From Aquisalinus flavus (lineage in GTDB: Bacteria; Pseudomonadota; Alphaproteobacteria; Caulobacterales; Parvularculaceae): DNA of 64,000 nucleotides. The notes beneath the pieces were generated by a model that saw only the letters and a list, made by a program, of their open reading frames with translations, did no database searches and was not told the DNA's origin. How positions within the stretch are numbered: position 1 is the first letter of the stretch; each line of letters begins with the position of its first letter. Of this stretch, positions 44,097 through 51,535 are shown one piece after another. The position numbers and the translations under genes were made by a program. The DNA lies in the NCBI RefSeq assembly GCF_022559625.1, contig NZ_CP042288.1, forward strand, positions 1,808,155 to 1,872,154, read 5' to 3'.

Positions 44097-45170
44097 ATGA
44101 TTAACCGTCCAACAATCGGCCGCCAGGCAAGGGTGGCCATCTCCGCTGGCCTGTTTGTATCGGTCCTCGGCATCGGATGCGCGCAGGCAGAGGTGAAGAC
44201 CAGCGACTTCAGCGGTTTCGACAGGGTGATGCTGGAGGGTTTCATCGGCACCGTCAGCGTTACGATTGGCGACGGCGATGCCATGTCCGTCACCATCGAT
44301 GACCGGAACGGCGGCAAGGAGCCCGTCCTCGTCGAAAAGAACGGTGCGACCGTGCGGGTCTACAGCCGCGACGAACCTGACCACAAGGATATCTGGCGGC
44401 AGTTGAACTGGCAGCGCGACGGCAGCAAGGCCTTCCGCAATTTCCTCACTGATTATCCTGTCATCCAGATCACCCTGCCCGCCGGAACCGATCTCGTCGC
44501 CGACGATCTCGCCGCCTTCGTGACCATTGGTAATCTGGACAGCGACCTGACGATCGAGAGTACGATTTACATGGAAGGCACGATCGGGAACCTCGCCAAT
44601 GTCGACATCAATATTTCCGGTGCCGGGGACCTGATGCTCGCGAATGTGACAGGCGGCATGAACAGCAATATCGCCGGGTCCGGCAGCCTGAAATTCGATA
44701 CCGTAGGATCGGCGGCCATTGCCATCGCCGGCTCGGGCGATGTCTCCGTGCGCCGCGTCAGCGGGCCGGCAGAAGTCGATATCCGGGGCTCCGGCGACGT
44801 CTTCCTCGGTGAAATCGGCGCGAGCGCGGATCTGGACATCGCTGGCTCAGGCGATATCGAGGCCGGCGATGTGAGTGGCGGCCTGACCGTCAAGATCAGG
44901 GGGTCGGGCGATATTTCCGTCGGCAGCATCAACGGCCCGACGGAGGTCGATATCGTCGGCAATGGCGATGTCAGCATCAAGGATGGCGATGCCGCCGATA
45001 TGCGCGTCAATATCAGCGGGTCCGGCGATCTCGATTTCGGGGGCATCGCCTCCAATCCCAGCGTGTCGATCCGCGGGTCCGGCGATGTCTATATCCGCGA
45101 TTATACGGGCAAGGTCTCGACCAATGGCTCAGGGGACATCACCATCGGCAATATCGTCATCGACGACTGA
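44097..45170 (+). CDS. Exported DUF2807 (head GIN) adhesin-like protein
   Basis: Protein of 357 residues. The signal peptide ends near GIGCAQAE (about residue 30). Residues about 30-150 are a mixed start (FSGFDRVMLEGFIGTVSVTIGDGD). From about 165 to the end, about 17-residue repeats of the type xxIxGSGDVxxxxxxG give a beta-solenoid: AIAGSGDVSVRRVSG, DIRGSGDVFLGEIG, DIAGSGDIEAGDVSG and KIRGSGDISVGSING. DUF2807 proteins are secreted or surface-bound in many bacteria; function is unknown. GGAGGAG supports the start. A BlaI-type palindrome overlaps its promoter region. Confidence 0.85.
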   Translation: MINRPTIGRQARVAISAGLFVSVLGIGCAQAEVKTSDFSGFDRVMLEGFIGTVSVTIGDGDAMSVTIDDRNGGKEPVLVEKNGATVRVYSRDEPDHKDIWRQLNWQRDGSKAFRNFLTDYPVIQITLPAGTDLVADDLAAFVTIGNLDSDLTIESTIYMEGTIGNLANVDINISGAGDLMLANVTGGMNSNIAGSGSLKFDTVGSAAIAIAGSGDVSVRRVSGPAEVDIRGSGDVFLGEIGASADLDIAGSGDIEAGDVSGGLTVKIRGSGDISVGSINGPTEVDIVGNGDVSIKDGDAADMRVNISGSGDLDFGGIASNPSVSIRGSGDVYIRDYTGKVSTNGSGDITIGNIVIDD

Positions 45171-45192
45171 TCGCCGCCCGGAATCATCCCCC

Positions 45193-45223
45193 AAAAAGCC
45201 GGGCGCCCTGCCCGGCGTTTTTT
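45193..45223 (+). terminator. Intrinsic terminator of the DUF2807 gene
   Basis: GCCGGGC (45198-45204) and GCCCGGC (45210-45216) with loop GCCCT, followed by TTTTTT (45218-45223), 28 bases after the stop. The A-tract before the stem could allow action in both directions. Confidence 0.88.
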
Positions 45224-45235
45224 GTGGCCACGAAT

Positions 45236-45274
45236 GAAAAAGCCGGACCGCGCGATGTCGCTGCAGGTCCGGCT
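45236..45274 (-). terminator. Orphan intrinsic terminator facing the minus strand
   Basis: AGCCGGACC (45241-45249) and GGTCCGGCT (45266-45274) form a 9-bp stem with a 16-base loop. On the minus strand the stem is followed by TTTTT (45241-45237). No minus-strand gene lies upstream of it before kdsB, so it must end an unannotated transcript or act as a backstop. Confidence 0.6.
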
Positions 45275-45322
45275 GATTAGTGGACGTTTCCCATCCCTTT
45301 ATATGCCTGCCACTTTCTTGAT
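45237..45322 (-). ncRNA. Candidate small RNA ending at the orphan terminator
   Basis: On the minus strand a TATAAC hexamer (45329-45324) with TTGCCG 19 bases upstream (45354-45349) could start a transcript near 45320 that would run about 85 nt to the terminator at 45236-45274. The spacing is long and the element overlaps a plus-strand -10, so support is weak. No conserved RNA family is recognised. Confidence 0.25.
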
Positions 45323-45561
45323 TGTTATAATGTGACAGTTTTTAGTCACGGCAATACACCCCATGTCAGGATGAAAAACAAGACAGAATCGTCGCTGCAA
45401 TGCAACAATTCTGCAACATTATGGCAACGAACCCTGCGCGCGGGCACCGGATTGTTTCTGTTGCAAGGAAATGGGCAACATGCCACAAGCACGCGCACCG
45501 TTTAGGCATGGCCGGCATCAGCCTGGCCCGTCCGTAAACCACGACAGCAGCAGGAAAAAGC
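45275..45561 (+). promoter_or_regulatory. efp promoter region and long leader
   Basis: This gene-free stretch contains TGTTATAAT (45323-45331), a perfect extended -10 element, and directly after it the inverted repeat GTGAC (45332-45336)/GTCAC (45345-45349), which would overlap the transcription start. If used, the efp leader is about 220 nt. The rest (45350-45561) contains several GCAAC words and a 3' AGGAA in front of the ATG; I see no riboswitch or conserved leader fold. Confidence 0.4.
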
Positions 45562-46125
45562 ATGAAGATCAACGGCAACGAAGTACGTCCCGGCAACGTC
45601 ATCCAGCATCAGGATTCCCTCTGGGTCGCGGTCAGGACCGAAGCCGTGAAGCCCGGCAAGGGCCCGGCCTATGCCCAGGTCGAACTGAAAAACCTGCTCG
45701 ACGGGCGCAAGCTGAACGAGCGTTTCCGCGCCTCCGAGACCGTCGAGCGCGTGCGCCTTGAGCAGAAGGACCATACTTACCTGTACAAGGAAGGCGAACT
45801 TCTGATCTTCATGGATTCTGAAAGCTACGAGCAGATTTCGATCCCGGCCGACATGATCGGCGAACGCACGGCGTTCCTGCAGGACAATATGCCGGTCGTG
45901 CTCGACATGCATGAAGGCACGCCGATCGGCGTACAATTGCCCCAGTATGTCACGCTGGAGATCGTCGAGACCGAGCCGACCGTCAAAGGTCAGACGGCGT
46001 CGTCGTCGTACAAACCCGCCATTACCGATAATGGCGTGCGCGTGATGGTGCCCCCCTATATGACGACGGGCGAGCGCATCGTCGTCGACACTGAGACGGT
46101 CGCATACGTCAAACGCGCCGAGTAA
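45562..46125 (+). CDS. efp: Translation elongation factor P
   Basis: Relieves ribosome stalling at polyproline motifs. The protein has 187 residues: an N-terminal KOW-like domain with [16 protein letters not shown], domain II with [34 protein letters not shown], and C-terminal [24 protein letters not shown]. Lys33 in PGKGPA is the site that EpmAB-type enzymes modify; Lys rather than Arg argues against the EarP rhamnosylation system. The modification genes are not in this window. Confidence 0.97.
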   Translation: MKINGNEVRPGNVIQHQDSLWVAVRTEAVKPGKGPAYAQVELKNLLDGRKLNERFRASETVERVRLEQKDHTYLYKEGELLIFMDSESYEQISIPADMIGERTAFLQDNMPVVLDMHEGTPIGVQLPQYVTLEIVETEPTVKGQTASSSYKPAITDNGVRVMVPPYMTTGERIVVDTETVAYVKRAE

Positions 46126-46177
46126 CCCTCTCCCCCTCGCCCGAAATGGCGCAGCTGCCGCTTCAGGCTGAAATGTT

Positions 46178-46191
46178 ACTAAATGGATAGT
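46178..46191. promoter_or_regulatory. BlaI-type operator 1 of blaI-M56
   Basis: ACTA-AATGGA-TAGT: inverted ACTA/TAGT with six bases between, the BlaI/MecI dyad core. Its centre is 44 bp from that of operator 2, close to four helical turns. Confidence 0.65.
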
Positions 46192-46221
46192 TTCGGAGGC
46201 AGCGGATTCCGAATATCCTGA

Positions 46222-46235
46222 ACTATAAGCTTAGT
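46222..46235. promoter_or_regulatory. BlaI-type operator 2 of blaI-M56
   Basis: ACTA-TAAGCT-TAGT, ten bases before the blaI ATG at 46246. It contains a TATAAG hexamer that may be the -10 element, so bound repressor would block polymerase and perhaps the ribosome site GAGG (46237-46240) region. Confidence 0.65.
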
Positions 46236-46245
46236 CGAGGATATC

Positions 46246-46626
46246 ATGCCGCGAAAACCGTCTCCCATTCTGACCGAAGCCGAGCAGCGCGTGATGCAGG
46301 CGCTGTGGGAGTTGAAGGAAGCTTCCGTGCGCGATGTACATGAGAAGCTGAACGGTATCAGGAAGGTCGCCTACACCACCGTGCTGACGGTCCTGAAAAT
46401 CCTGCACGACAAGGGCTATGCCAACTATCGCAAGGAAGGGCGCGCCTTTGTCTATTATCCGGTGCTGAGCCAGAAGGAGGCACGCCAGCGGGCTTTGTCG
46501 CAGCTGGTCAGCCGGTTCTTCGAGGGCTCACCGCAGGCGCTTGCCGAACATCTCGTCGAACTCGACGAAATCGACATCGACGACCTCCAGGCCTTGAAGA
46601 AGGAAATGGACGACACAACATCCTGA
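46246..46626 (+). CDS. BlaI/MecI/CopY-family transcriptional repressor
   Basis: Protein of 126 residues. The winged helix (about 8-75) has LTEAEQRVMQALWELKEASVRDVHEKLNGIRKVAYTTVLTVLKILHDKGYANYRKEGRAFVYYPVLS, typical of BlaI. The C-terminal dimerisation part has SQLVSRFFEGSPQALAEHLVE, which in BlaI/MecI contains the proteolysis-sensitive site. GAGG is five bases before the ATG. The gene is followed 36 bp later by an M56 peptidase, the usual receptor partner, and is preceded by two matching operators, so autoregulation is likely. Confidence 0.93.
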   Translation: MPRKPSPILTEAEQRVMQALWELKEASVRDVHEKLNGIRKVAYTTVLTVLKILHDKGYANYRKEGRAFVYYPVLSQKEARQRALSQLVSRFFEGSPQALAEHLVELDEIDIDDLQALKKEMDDTTS

Positions 46627-46662
46627 AGCACAGAGGGCGTGCCGGACTAGGGGAATAGGGAC

Positions 46663-48354
46663 ATGGATCTACCCGGCCTTTTTACTGAAATTGCCTTTCG
46701 CCATCTGTGGCAGGGTCTTCTCATCATTGGTATTGTCAGCCTGCTGCTCGCCGGCAAGCGGTTCTGGAGCGCCGAGCATCGCTCCTGGTTATGGACGGCA
46801 GGTCTCGTCCTGTCCGCGATCCTGCCGGTAGCGACGCTGATCGATATCCCGACGATCCAAGTCGCCAGCGCCGCCGCGCCGGGCGCAGGCATGGCGGTGC
46901 CGGCTGCTGCTGCCCCGGCGATTCATCCGGTTCAGGTCAAGGTCTTCGCGCCGCTGGCTGGCGCCCTCGAAATGCTGCCGCTGCCGCTGATCCTCGCCGC
47001 GCTCGTCTCCATCTGGATCGGCGTCGGTGTCTGGAAGATTTTCCGCATCGTGTCGGCCGCACGCCAGACCCATGACCTCGTCCAGACGCTGAAGCCCTGC
47101 CCGCTGTCGACGGACATGCTGCCCCGCGACTGGCCGGAAGAGATCGATGTGATGCAGGCCGAGGGCGTGAGGACGCCGATGGCGATCGGCCTGTTCAGCT
47201 ATCGCGTGATCCTGCCGGCAAGCCTCGTCGCCAGCCTGCCGACCCATCAGATCCGTCATGTCCTGTCCCATGAGCTTGCCCATATCCGGCGCGGCGATCT
47301 GCAATTCGCGCTGGTCCAGCGCCTGATCGAAGCCGTGTTCTGGTGGAGCCCGCTGACCGCTTTCATCGGGGCGCGCCTGCGCGAAGAACGGGAAATGGCC
47401 TGTGACGACCGGGCCGTCGCCATGAATGGCTGCTCACGCCAATATGCCAGCGCCCTTCTGGAAAGCGTGACCCTGCTCGTTGCCGACAAGCGCAAACATG
47501 GATACGGCCATCTGCATGGCAAAAGCTGCAGCGACATGCTCGCCCTGTCCGCTTTTGACCACCAGTCGCGCGGTGCTTTCCGCGCCCGCATCCGCCGCCT
47601 GATCGGCCAGGGCTATCGTGCCCGTGTCGATATCGGCCGCATACAGATTGCCGGGGTCTCGATGGCCGGCGTTGCTGTGCTCGGCCTGTTCCTGCTTTCC
47701 CCGCGCGGCGTGCTCAGCTCAGGCCTCGACACTGCCGTGGAGCGCCCCTATCTGACCGCCGGCATGGAGTCGTCGATGCCGGATAAAGGTTTCGCCATGT
47801 CAGATGCAAGTCTGCAGGCGCTGCTGAACGACCTGCGGGCAGCGAGCCCCGAGGCCATCCGTATCGAGATGATCCCCGCCTTCGCGGAAATTCCCCTGCC
47901 CCGGCTCGCCATCGCGGCGGCCCCGGGCCCCGAGAGCTTGCCTGCCGTCGGCAAATCGGGCCTGAGACATCCTGAAGAGCAGTGTCAGGACCCGCATCAT
48001 CACGACCATGATGCCGATTTCCATATGGATATGGATAGCCACCATGACATCGATATCGACGTGAACACCATAACCGCCATGGCCACATCTGCCCGTATCG
48101 AGATCGAGAAGCTGGAAATGACGAGCGAGGTGGTGAACCCGTCACCCGAAAGGACGACGGAAGTCATCGTCATCACCCGCGAAGGCAACAGCAACCGGGT
48201 CGTCAAGCAGGTCATCCGTCACCGCGACGCCCAGAGCCTGAGCATCGCCTCGCGCGACGGCCGTACGCTGACAATGACGCTGCAGGAGGGCATGGACGGC
48301 ACCTTTGCCTACCAGATGTCCGGCGGCGTCGGTGAAATCGTCACCGTTCAATGA
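46663..48354 (+). CDS. M56 family (BlaR1-like) membrane metallopeptidase
   Basis: Protein of 563 residues. Membrane helices lie near 15-30, 41-60, 105-128 and 328-346. The zinc site HELAH is at 203-207 in a cytoplasmic loop, with the third-ligand region EEREMACDDRAV at about 241-252. The C-terminal part (about 350-563) is periplasmic and has no penicillin-binding domain; instead it carries a His/Asp-rich stretch at 445-467 (HHHDHD, HMDMDSHHDIDIDV) and a final beta-rich segment. By family precedent it should cleave or inactivate the neighbouring BlaI-like repressor after sensing an envelope signal, perhaps a metal. Confidence 0.9.
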   Translation: MDLPGLFTEIAFRHLWQGLLIIGIVSLLLAGKRFWSAEHRSWLWTAGLVLSAILPVATLIDIPTIQVASAAAPGAGMAVPAAAAPAIHPVQVKVFAPLAGALEMLPLPLILAALVSIWIGVGVWKIFRIVSAARQTHDLVQTLKPCPLSTDMLPRDWPEEIDVMQAEGVRTPMAIGLFSYRVILPASLVASLPTHQIRHVLSHELAHIRRGDLQFALVQRLIEAVFWWSPLTAFIGARLREEREMACDDRAVAMNGCSRQYASALLESVTLLVADKRKHGYGHLHGKSCSDMLALSAFDHQSRGAFRARIRRLIGQGYRARVDIGRIQIAGVSMAGVAVLGLFLLSPRGVLSSGLDTAVERPYLTAGMESSMPDKGFAMSDASLQALLNDLRAASPEAIRIEMIPAFAEIPLPRLAIAAAPGPESLPAVGKSGLRHPEEQCQDPHHHDHDADFHMDMDSHHDIDIDVNTITAMATSARIEIEKLEMTSEVVNPSPERTTEVIVITREGNSNRVVKQVIRHRDAQSLSIASRDGRTLTMTLQEGMDGTFAYQMSGGVGEIVTVQ

Positions 48355-48370
48355 TCGTCGCAATTGTCTG

Positions 48371-48404
48371 AAAAAGCGGGCGGCTCAAGGGCCGCCCTTT
48401 TTTT
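48371..48404. terminator. Bidirectional intrinsic terminator
   Basis: GGGCGGC (48378-48384) and GCCGCCC (48391-48397) with loop TCAAGG; TTTTTTT follows on the plus strand and AAAAA precedes the stem. It lies between the convergent M56 and kdsB genes and can serve both. Confidence 0.88.
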
Positions 48405-48421
48405 GAGCGCGACAGGCGACT

Positions 48422-49219
48422 TCATCCTGTCCCGGCAAGTCGTTGCTTGAAGGCCGCAAAATCAGCCGGCGTGTCGATGCCCGGTGCGGCCTGCGGCACG
48501 ATCGCCGCGGCAATGCGTTCGCCGGCTTCGAGGATGCGCAACTGTTCCAACTTCTCGATCGCCTCCAGCCGCCCGGCGGGCAGGCTGTCATAGGCTCTCA
48601 GGCTGGCGGCAGAGAAGGCGTAGATGCCGATATGCAGGTAATAGACGGTCGGATCGCTCACCCTGCCACCGTCATCGCGGGGGTAAGGCGTCAGCGCCCG
48701 GCTGAAATAGAGCGCATCGCAGCCGCCATCGGCGCGCGGATGGCCGAGTAGCGCCTTGACGCAGGACGGATCCTGCGGCGAGCCCGGCCCGTCGACCGGT
48801 TCCGGCGCGAACGGGCAGACCAGCGTCGAGACGAAGGCCGGCCGGTCGCCTGCGAGCGCGGCCCGGTGGACGGCGATCAGCGCGTCGAGATGGGCCGGAT
48901 CAGTCTCCGGTTCATCGCCCTGCATGTTGACGACGATATCGACCGGCTCCCCCTCCCCGGCAATCCTGTCGGCAGCCTCGGCGACGCGCGCCGTCCCGGT
49001 CTGGTGATCGGCGGAGGTCATCACCGCTTCGCCGCCAAAGTCCTGCACGGTCTTCAGGATGCGCTCGTCATCGGTTGCGACAATGACCCGGTCGGCCGAA
49101 GAGCCTGCGGCCTTTTCATAGGTATGCTGAATCAACGGCTTGCCCCCGGCAACCAGCAGCGGCTTGCCCGGCAGGCGCGACGACGCAAACCGCGCCGGGA
49201 TGACAATCATGGCTTTCAT
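48422..49219 (-). CDS. kdsB: 3-deoxy-manno-octulosonate cytidylyltransferase
   Basis: Activates Kdo as CMP-Kdo for LPS inner-core synthesis. The protein has 265 residues: MIVIPARFASSRLPGKPLLVAGGKPLIQHTYEKA, VIVATDDERILKTV, GEAVMTSADHQTGTARVAEAAD, VVNMQGDEPE, DALYFSRALTPYPRDDGG, HIGIYAFSAASLRAYDSLP and LEAIEKLEQLRILEAGERIAA. Its start overlaps the stop of the VanZ-like gene (ATGA), so it is coupled to galE-VanZ. Confidence 0.96.
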   Translation of the reverse strand: MKAMIVIPARFASSRLPGKPLLVAGGKPLIQHTYEKAAGSSADRVIVATDDERILKTVQDFGGEAVMTSADHQTGTARVAEAADRIAGEGEPVDIVVNMQGDEPETDPAHLDALIAVHRAALAGDRPAFVSTLVCPFAPEPVDGPGSPQDPSCVKALLGHPRADGGCDALYFSRALTPYPRDDGGRVSDPTVYYLHIGIYAFSAASLRAYDSLPAGRLEAIEKLEQLRILEAGERIAAAIVPQAAPGIDTPADFAAFKQRLAGTG

Positions 49220-49659
49220 CGTCTCACCGTTTTCCTGCCGAACCGGTCATTGAGGGCCAGCGTCAGGCCGACGACCAGCATCCCGGCCGTCACGCCGGCG
49301 GCGTTGGCGAGCATGTCTGCGATGTCGGCCTGGCGTGCGCCGCCAATACCCTGAAGCACTTCAATGAGACCGCTATAGGCGATGAGCAGCACCGGCAGCA
49401 ATACAACTCTGCCGAAAGGACGCAACGCGGCGAGAACCGCCGTGCCGCCGAGCGCGCCATAGGCGATGAAATGGGACATCTTGTCGGCATAGTCTTCCGT
49501 GCCGAACAGCAGACCTGACAGCCAGCGGCTGAAGTCCGGCCCGCCGGGCACGTCATCCGGATTGGGAATGAGGCTGAGAAGGGTCACGACGACAAGGAGA
49601 AGGGCGAAACAGACGCGCATGGACAGTACGAACCATCGCGCCCGGGCAAAGTCGATCAT
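49216..49659 (-). CDS. VanZ-like family membrane protein
   Basis: Protein of 147 residues with four hydrophobic segments (about 11-30, 67-82, 88-103 and 120-137). The VanZ marks are YADKMSHFIAYGALGG, GLIEVLQGIGGARQADIADMLANAAGV. VanZ gives low-level teicoplanin resistance in enterococci, but most bacterial relatives have no proven role. It starts directly after the galE-like stop and overlaps kdsB, so all three form a surface-polysaccharide operon. Confidence 0.87.
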   Translation of the reverse strand: MIDFARARWFVLSMRVCFALLLVVVTLLSLIPNPDDVPGGPDFSRWLSGLLFGTEDYADKMSHFIAYGALGGTAVLAALRPFGRVVLLPVLLIAYSGLIEVLQGIGGARQADIADMLANAAGVTAGMLVVGLTLALNDRFGRKTVRR

Positions 49660-50643
49660 TCAGGCAGCATCTCTCTGCTTGACGAAGCTTTCCCATTTGA
49701 TCGCGCTACGGACGATGTATTCCAGATCGTCATAGCGCGGCACCCAGTCGAGCACGGCGCGAATCTCGGCATTGTCGGCGATCAGCAGGGGCGGGTCGCC
49801 GACGCGCCGCGAGACGATTTCCGACGGCAGCTTCTGTCCCGTCACCTGCTCGACGGCGGAGATGACATCGAGAACAGATGCGCCAAAGCCGTAACCGCAA
49901 TTCAGCGTAACGCTCGCCCCGCCATGGCGCAGATATTCAAGGGCACTCAGATGGGCTTCGGCCATGTCGGAAACATGAACATAGTCACGAATGCACGTAC
50001 CGTCCGGGGTCGGATAATCATTGCCAAAGATTTGCAATTTCTCCCGGCGCGTGCCGACGGCGATCTGCGCGGCGATCTTGATCAGGTGGCGCGGCCCGCC
50101 CTCCTCGCCCGCACGGCCATCGGGGTCTGCCCCGGCGAGGTTGAAATAGCGCAACACGGCAGCGCCGACACCGTTCGCCTCGGCGATATCGCGCACCATG
50201 CGCTCGGCCATCGACATGGATGACCCGAACGGCGTGATCGGATCAAGCGGCGTCTCCTCCCGGATCGGCATGCGGTCCGGCACGCCATAGACCGATGCGG
50301 TCGATGAAAAGACGATCCGGCGAATGCCGGCGGCGGTTGCCGCTTTCACCAGATTATAGGTCGCGATCGTATTCTCTTCGTAATGCGTGGCTGGATTGCT
50401 TTGCTGGGCCTTGGGCAGCCGCTCGCCGGTGAAATGGACGATCTCGTCGATCGACCTCGCCTTGAACAAGCGTGTCAGCTTGGCAATGTCGGACAGATCA
50501 GTGCGCACGACATCGACGCTTCCCAATGCCGGGGGCAGCTTGGCCTCCGGCTCCAGTGCGATGAAATCCTCGCCTGCATCCATCAGGCTCAGGAGCATGT
50601 GGGTGCCGGGATAGCCACCGGCATTTGTCACGGCAATGGTCAC
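49660..50643 (-). CDS. GalE-like NAD(P)-dependent epimerase homologue lacking YxxxK
   Basis: Extended short-chain dehydrogenase of 327 residues. It aligns with UDP-glucose 4-epimerase: VFSSTASVYG, RYFNLAGADPDG, IAAQIAVGTRREKLQIFGNDYPTPDGTCIRDYVHVSDMAEAHLSALEYL and LNCGYGFGASVLDVI. The glycine-rich loop is altered (TNAGGYPGTH instead of the usual TGGAGYIGSH). The catalytic Tyr and Lys are Phe139 and Met143 in PFGSSMSMAE. The GTG start at 50643 has GGGAGG upstream; the open frame to 50943 is not supported. It may be a pseudo-enzyme or may use other chemistry. Confidence 0.85.
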   Translation of the reverse strand: MTIAVTNAGGYPGTHMLLSLMDAGEDFIALEPEAKLPPALGSVDVVRTDLSDIAKLTRLFKARSIDEIVHFTGERLPKAQQSNPATHYEENTIATYNLVKAATAAGIRRIVFSSTASVYGVPDRMPIREETPLDPITPFGSSMSMAERMVRDIAEANGVGAAVLRYFNLAGADPDGRAGEEGGPRHLIKIAAQIAVGTRREKLQIFGNDYPTPDGTCIRDYVHVSDMAEAHLSALEYLRHGGASVTLNCGYGFGASVLDVISAVEQVTGQKLPSEIVSRRVGDPPLLIADNAEIRAVLDWVPRYDDLEYIVRSAIKWESFVKQRDAA

Positions 50644-50746
50644 GGCGTCCTCCCTGGGGACCAAGGTTAACCTAAGTGAATTTCCGCGGAACACAAAGTG
50701 TTGTTGATCAAGGTTTCGAAAAATTGAACATTGCAATGCAATAAAT

Positions 50747-51526
50747 ATGTCATCCAAGAGACATGAAGTATGGTATGCCGCGATGATGATGTTCAGGCAG
50801 AAGCAGGAAAAGAGAGAATTCGCGGCAAGGGCACCGGATGGCGTCAGGATATATGCCATCGGCGATATCCACGGCCGTAACGACCTGCTGCTGGATCTGA
50901 TGGAGCGGATTGATCGCGACGCGGACATGCCGCACCGCATCATTTTTCTCGGCGATTATGTCGACCGCGGAGAAACCTCCGCCGACGTCATCGAACACCT
51001 CATCGCGCTGAAACGCGAGCGCGGTGACGACATCGTGCTGTTACGCGGCAATCACGAACAGGCCATGCTGGATTTCATCGCTGCCCCCGAGGAGACGGCC
51101 AACTGGATCGAATGGGGCGGCGGCGCGACTCTGGAAAGCTATGGCCTCGACAAGGTTGCCGGCGAGGACCCGGAAGATCTGCGTGACAGGTTGACCGAAA
51201 GGCTGCCCGACAGCCATTTCCGTTTCCTGATGGATCTCGTCAACTGGCACATCGAGCGGGATTATATCTTCGTCCATGCCGGTATGCGCGCCGGCATCCC
51301 GCTGGAACAGCAGCGCGAGGAAGATCTGCTGTGGATCCGCAATGCCTTTTTCGACCAGAAGCCCGGGGCGTTCGGGCAGACCTGTATTGTCCATGGCCAT
51401 ACACCGAATGAGGAAACCCCGCTCGATGTCGGCTGGCGGATCAATGTCGATACGGGTGCCGTGTGGACTGGCAAGCTCACCGCCGTGGCGCTGGAGGGCA
51501 CCGACCGGCGGTTCATCTCCACGTGA
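50747..51526 (+). CDS. Serine/threonine-type metallophosphatase (PPP family)
   Basis: Protein of 259 residues (or 247 if started at 50783). The PPP motifs are complete: YAIGDIHGRNDLLLDLMERI, IFLGDYVDRGETSADVIE, VLLRGNHEQAMLDFI, FVHAGMRAG, VHGHTP and GWRINVDTGAVWTG, which hold the two-metal site. Members of the PrpA/Ap4A-hydrolase-like group act on phosphoproteins or dinucleotides. Neither start has a clear ribosome site. It converges with the methyltransferase gene. Confidence 0.9.
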   Translation: MSSKRHEVWYAAMMMFRQKQEKREFAARAPDGVRIYAIGDIHGRNDLLLDLMERIDRDADMPHRIIFLGDYVDRGETSADVIEHLIALKRERGDDIVLLRGNHEQAMLDFIAAPEETANWIEWGGGATLESYGLDKVAGEDPEDLRDRLTERLPDSHFRFLMDLVNWHIERDYIFVHAGMRAGIPLEQQREEDLLWIRNAFFDQKPGAFGQTCIVHGHTPNEETPLDVGWRINVDTGAVWTGKLTAVALEGTDRRFIST

Positions 51527-51535
51527 GACGGCCGA

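Noticed and set aside
46663-48354. Antibiotic (beta-lactam) sensing operon
   Set aside because: The receptor lacks a penicillin-binding domain and no beta-lactamase lies nearby, so only the protease-repressor logic is retained.
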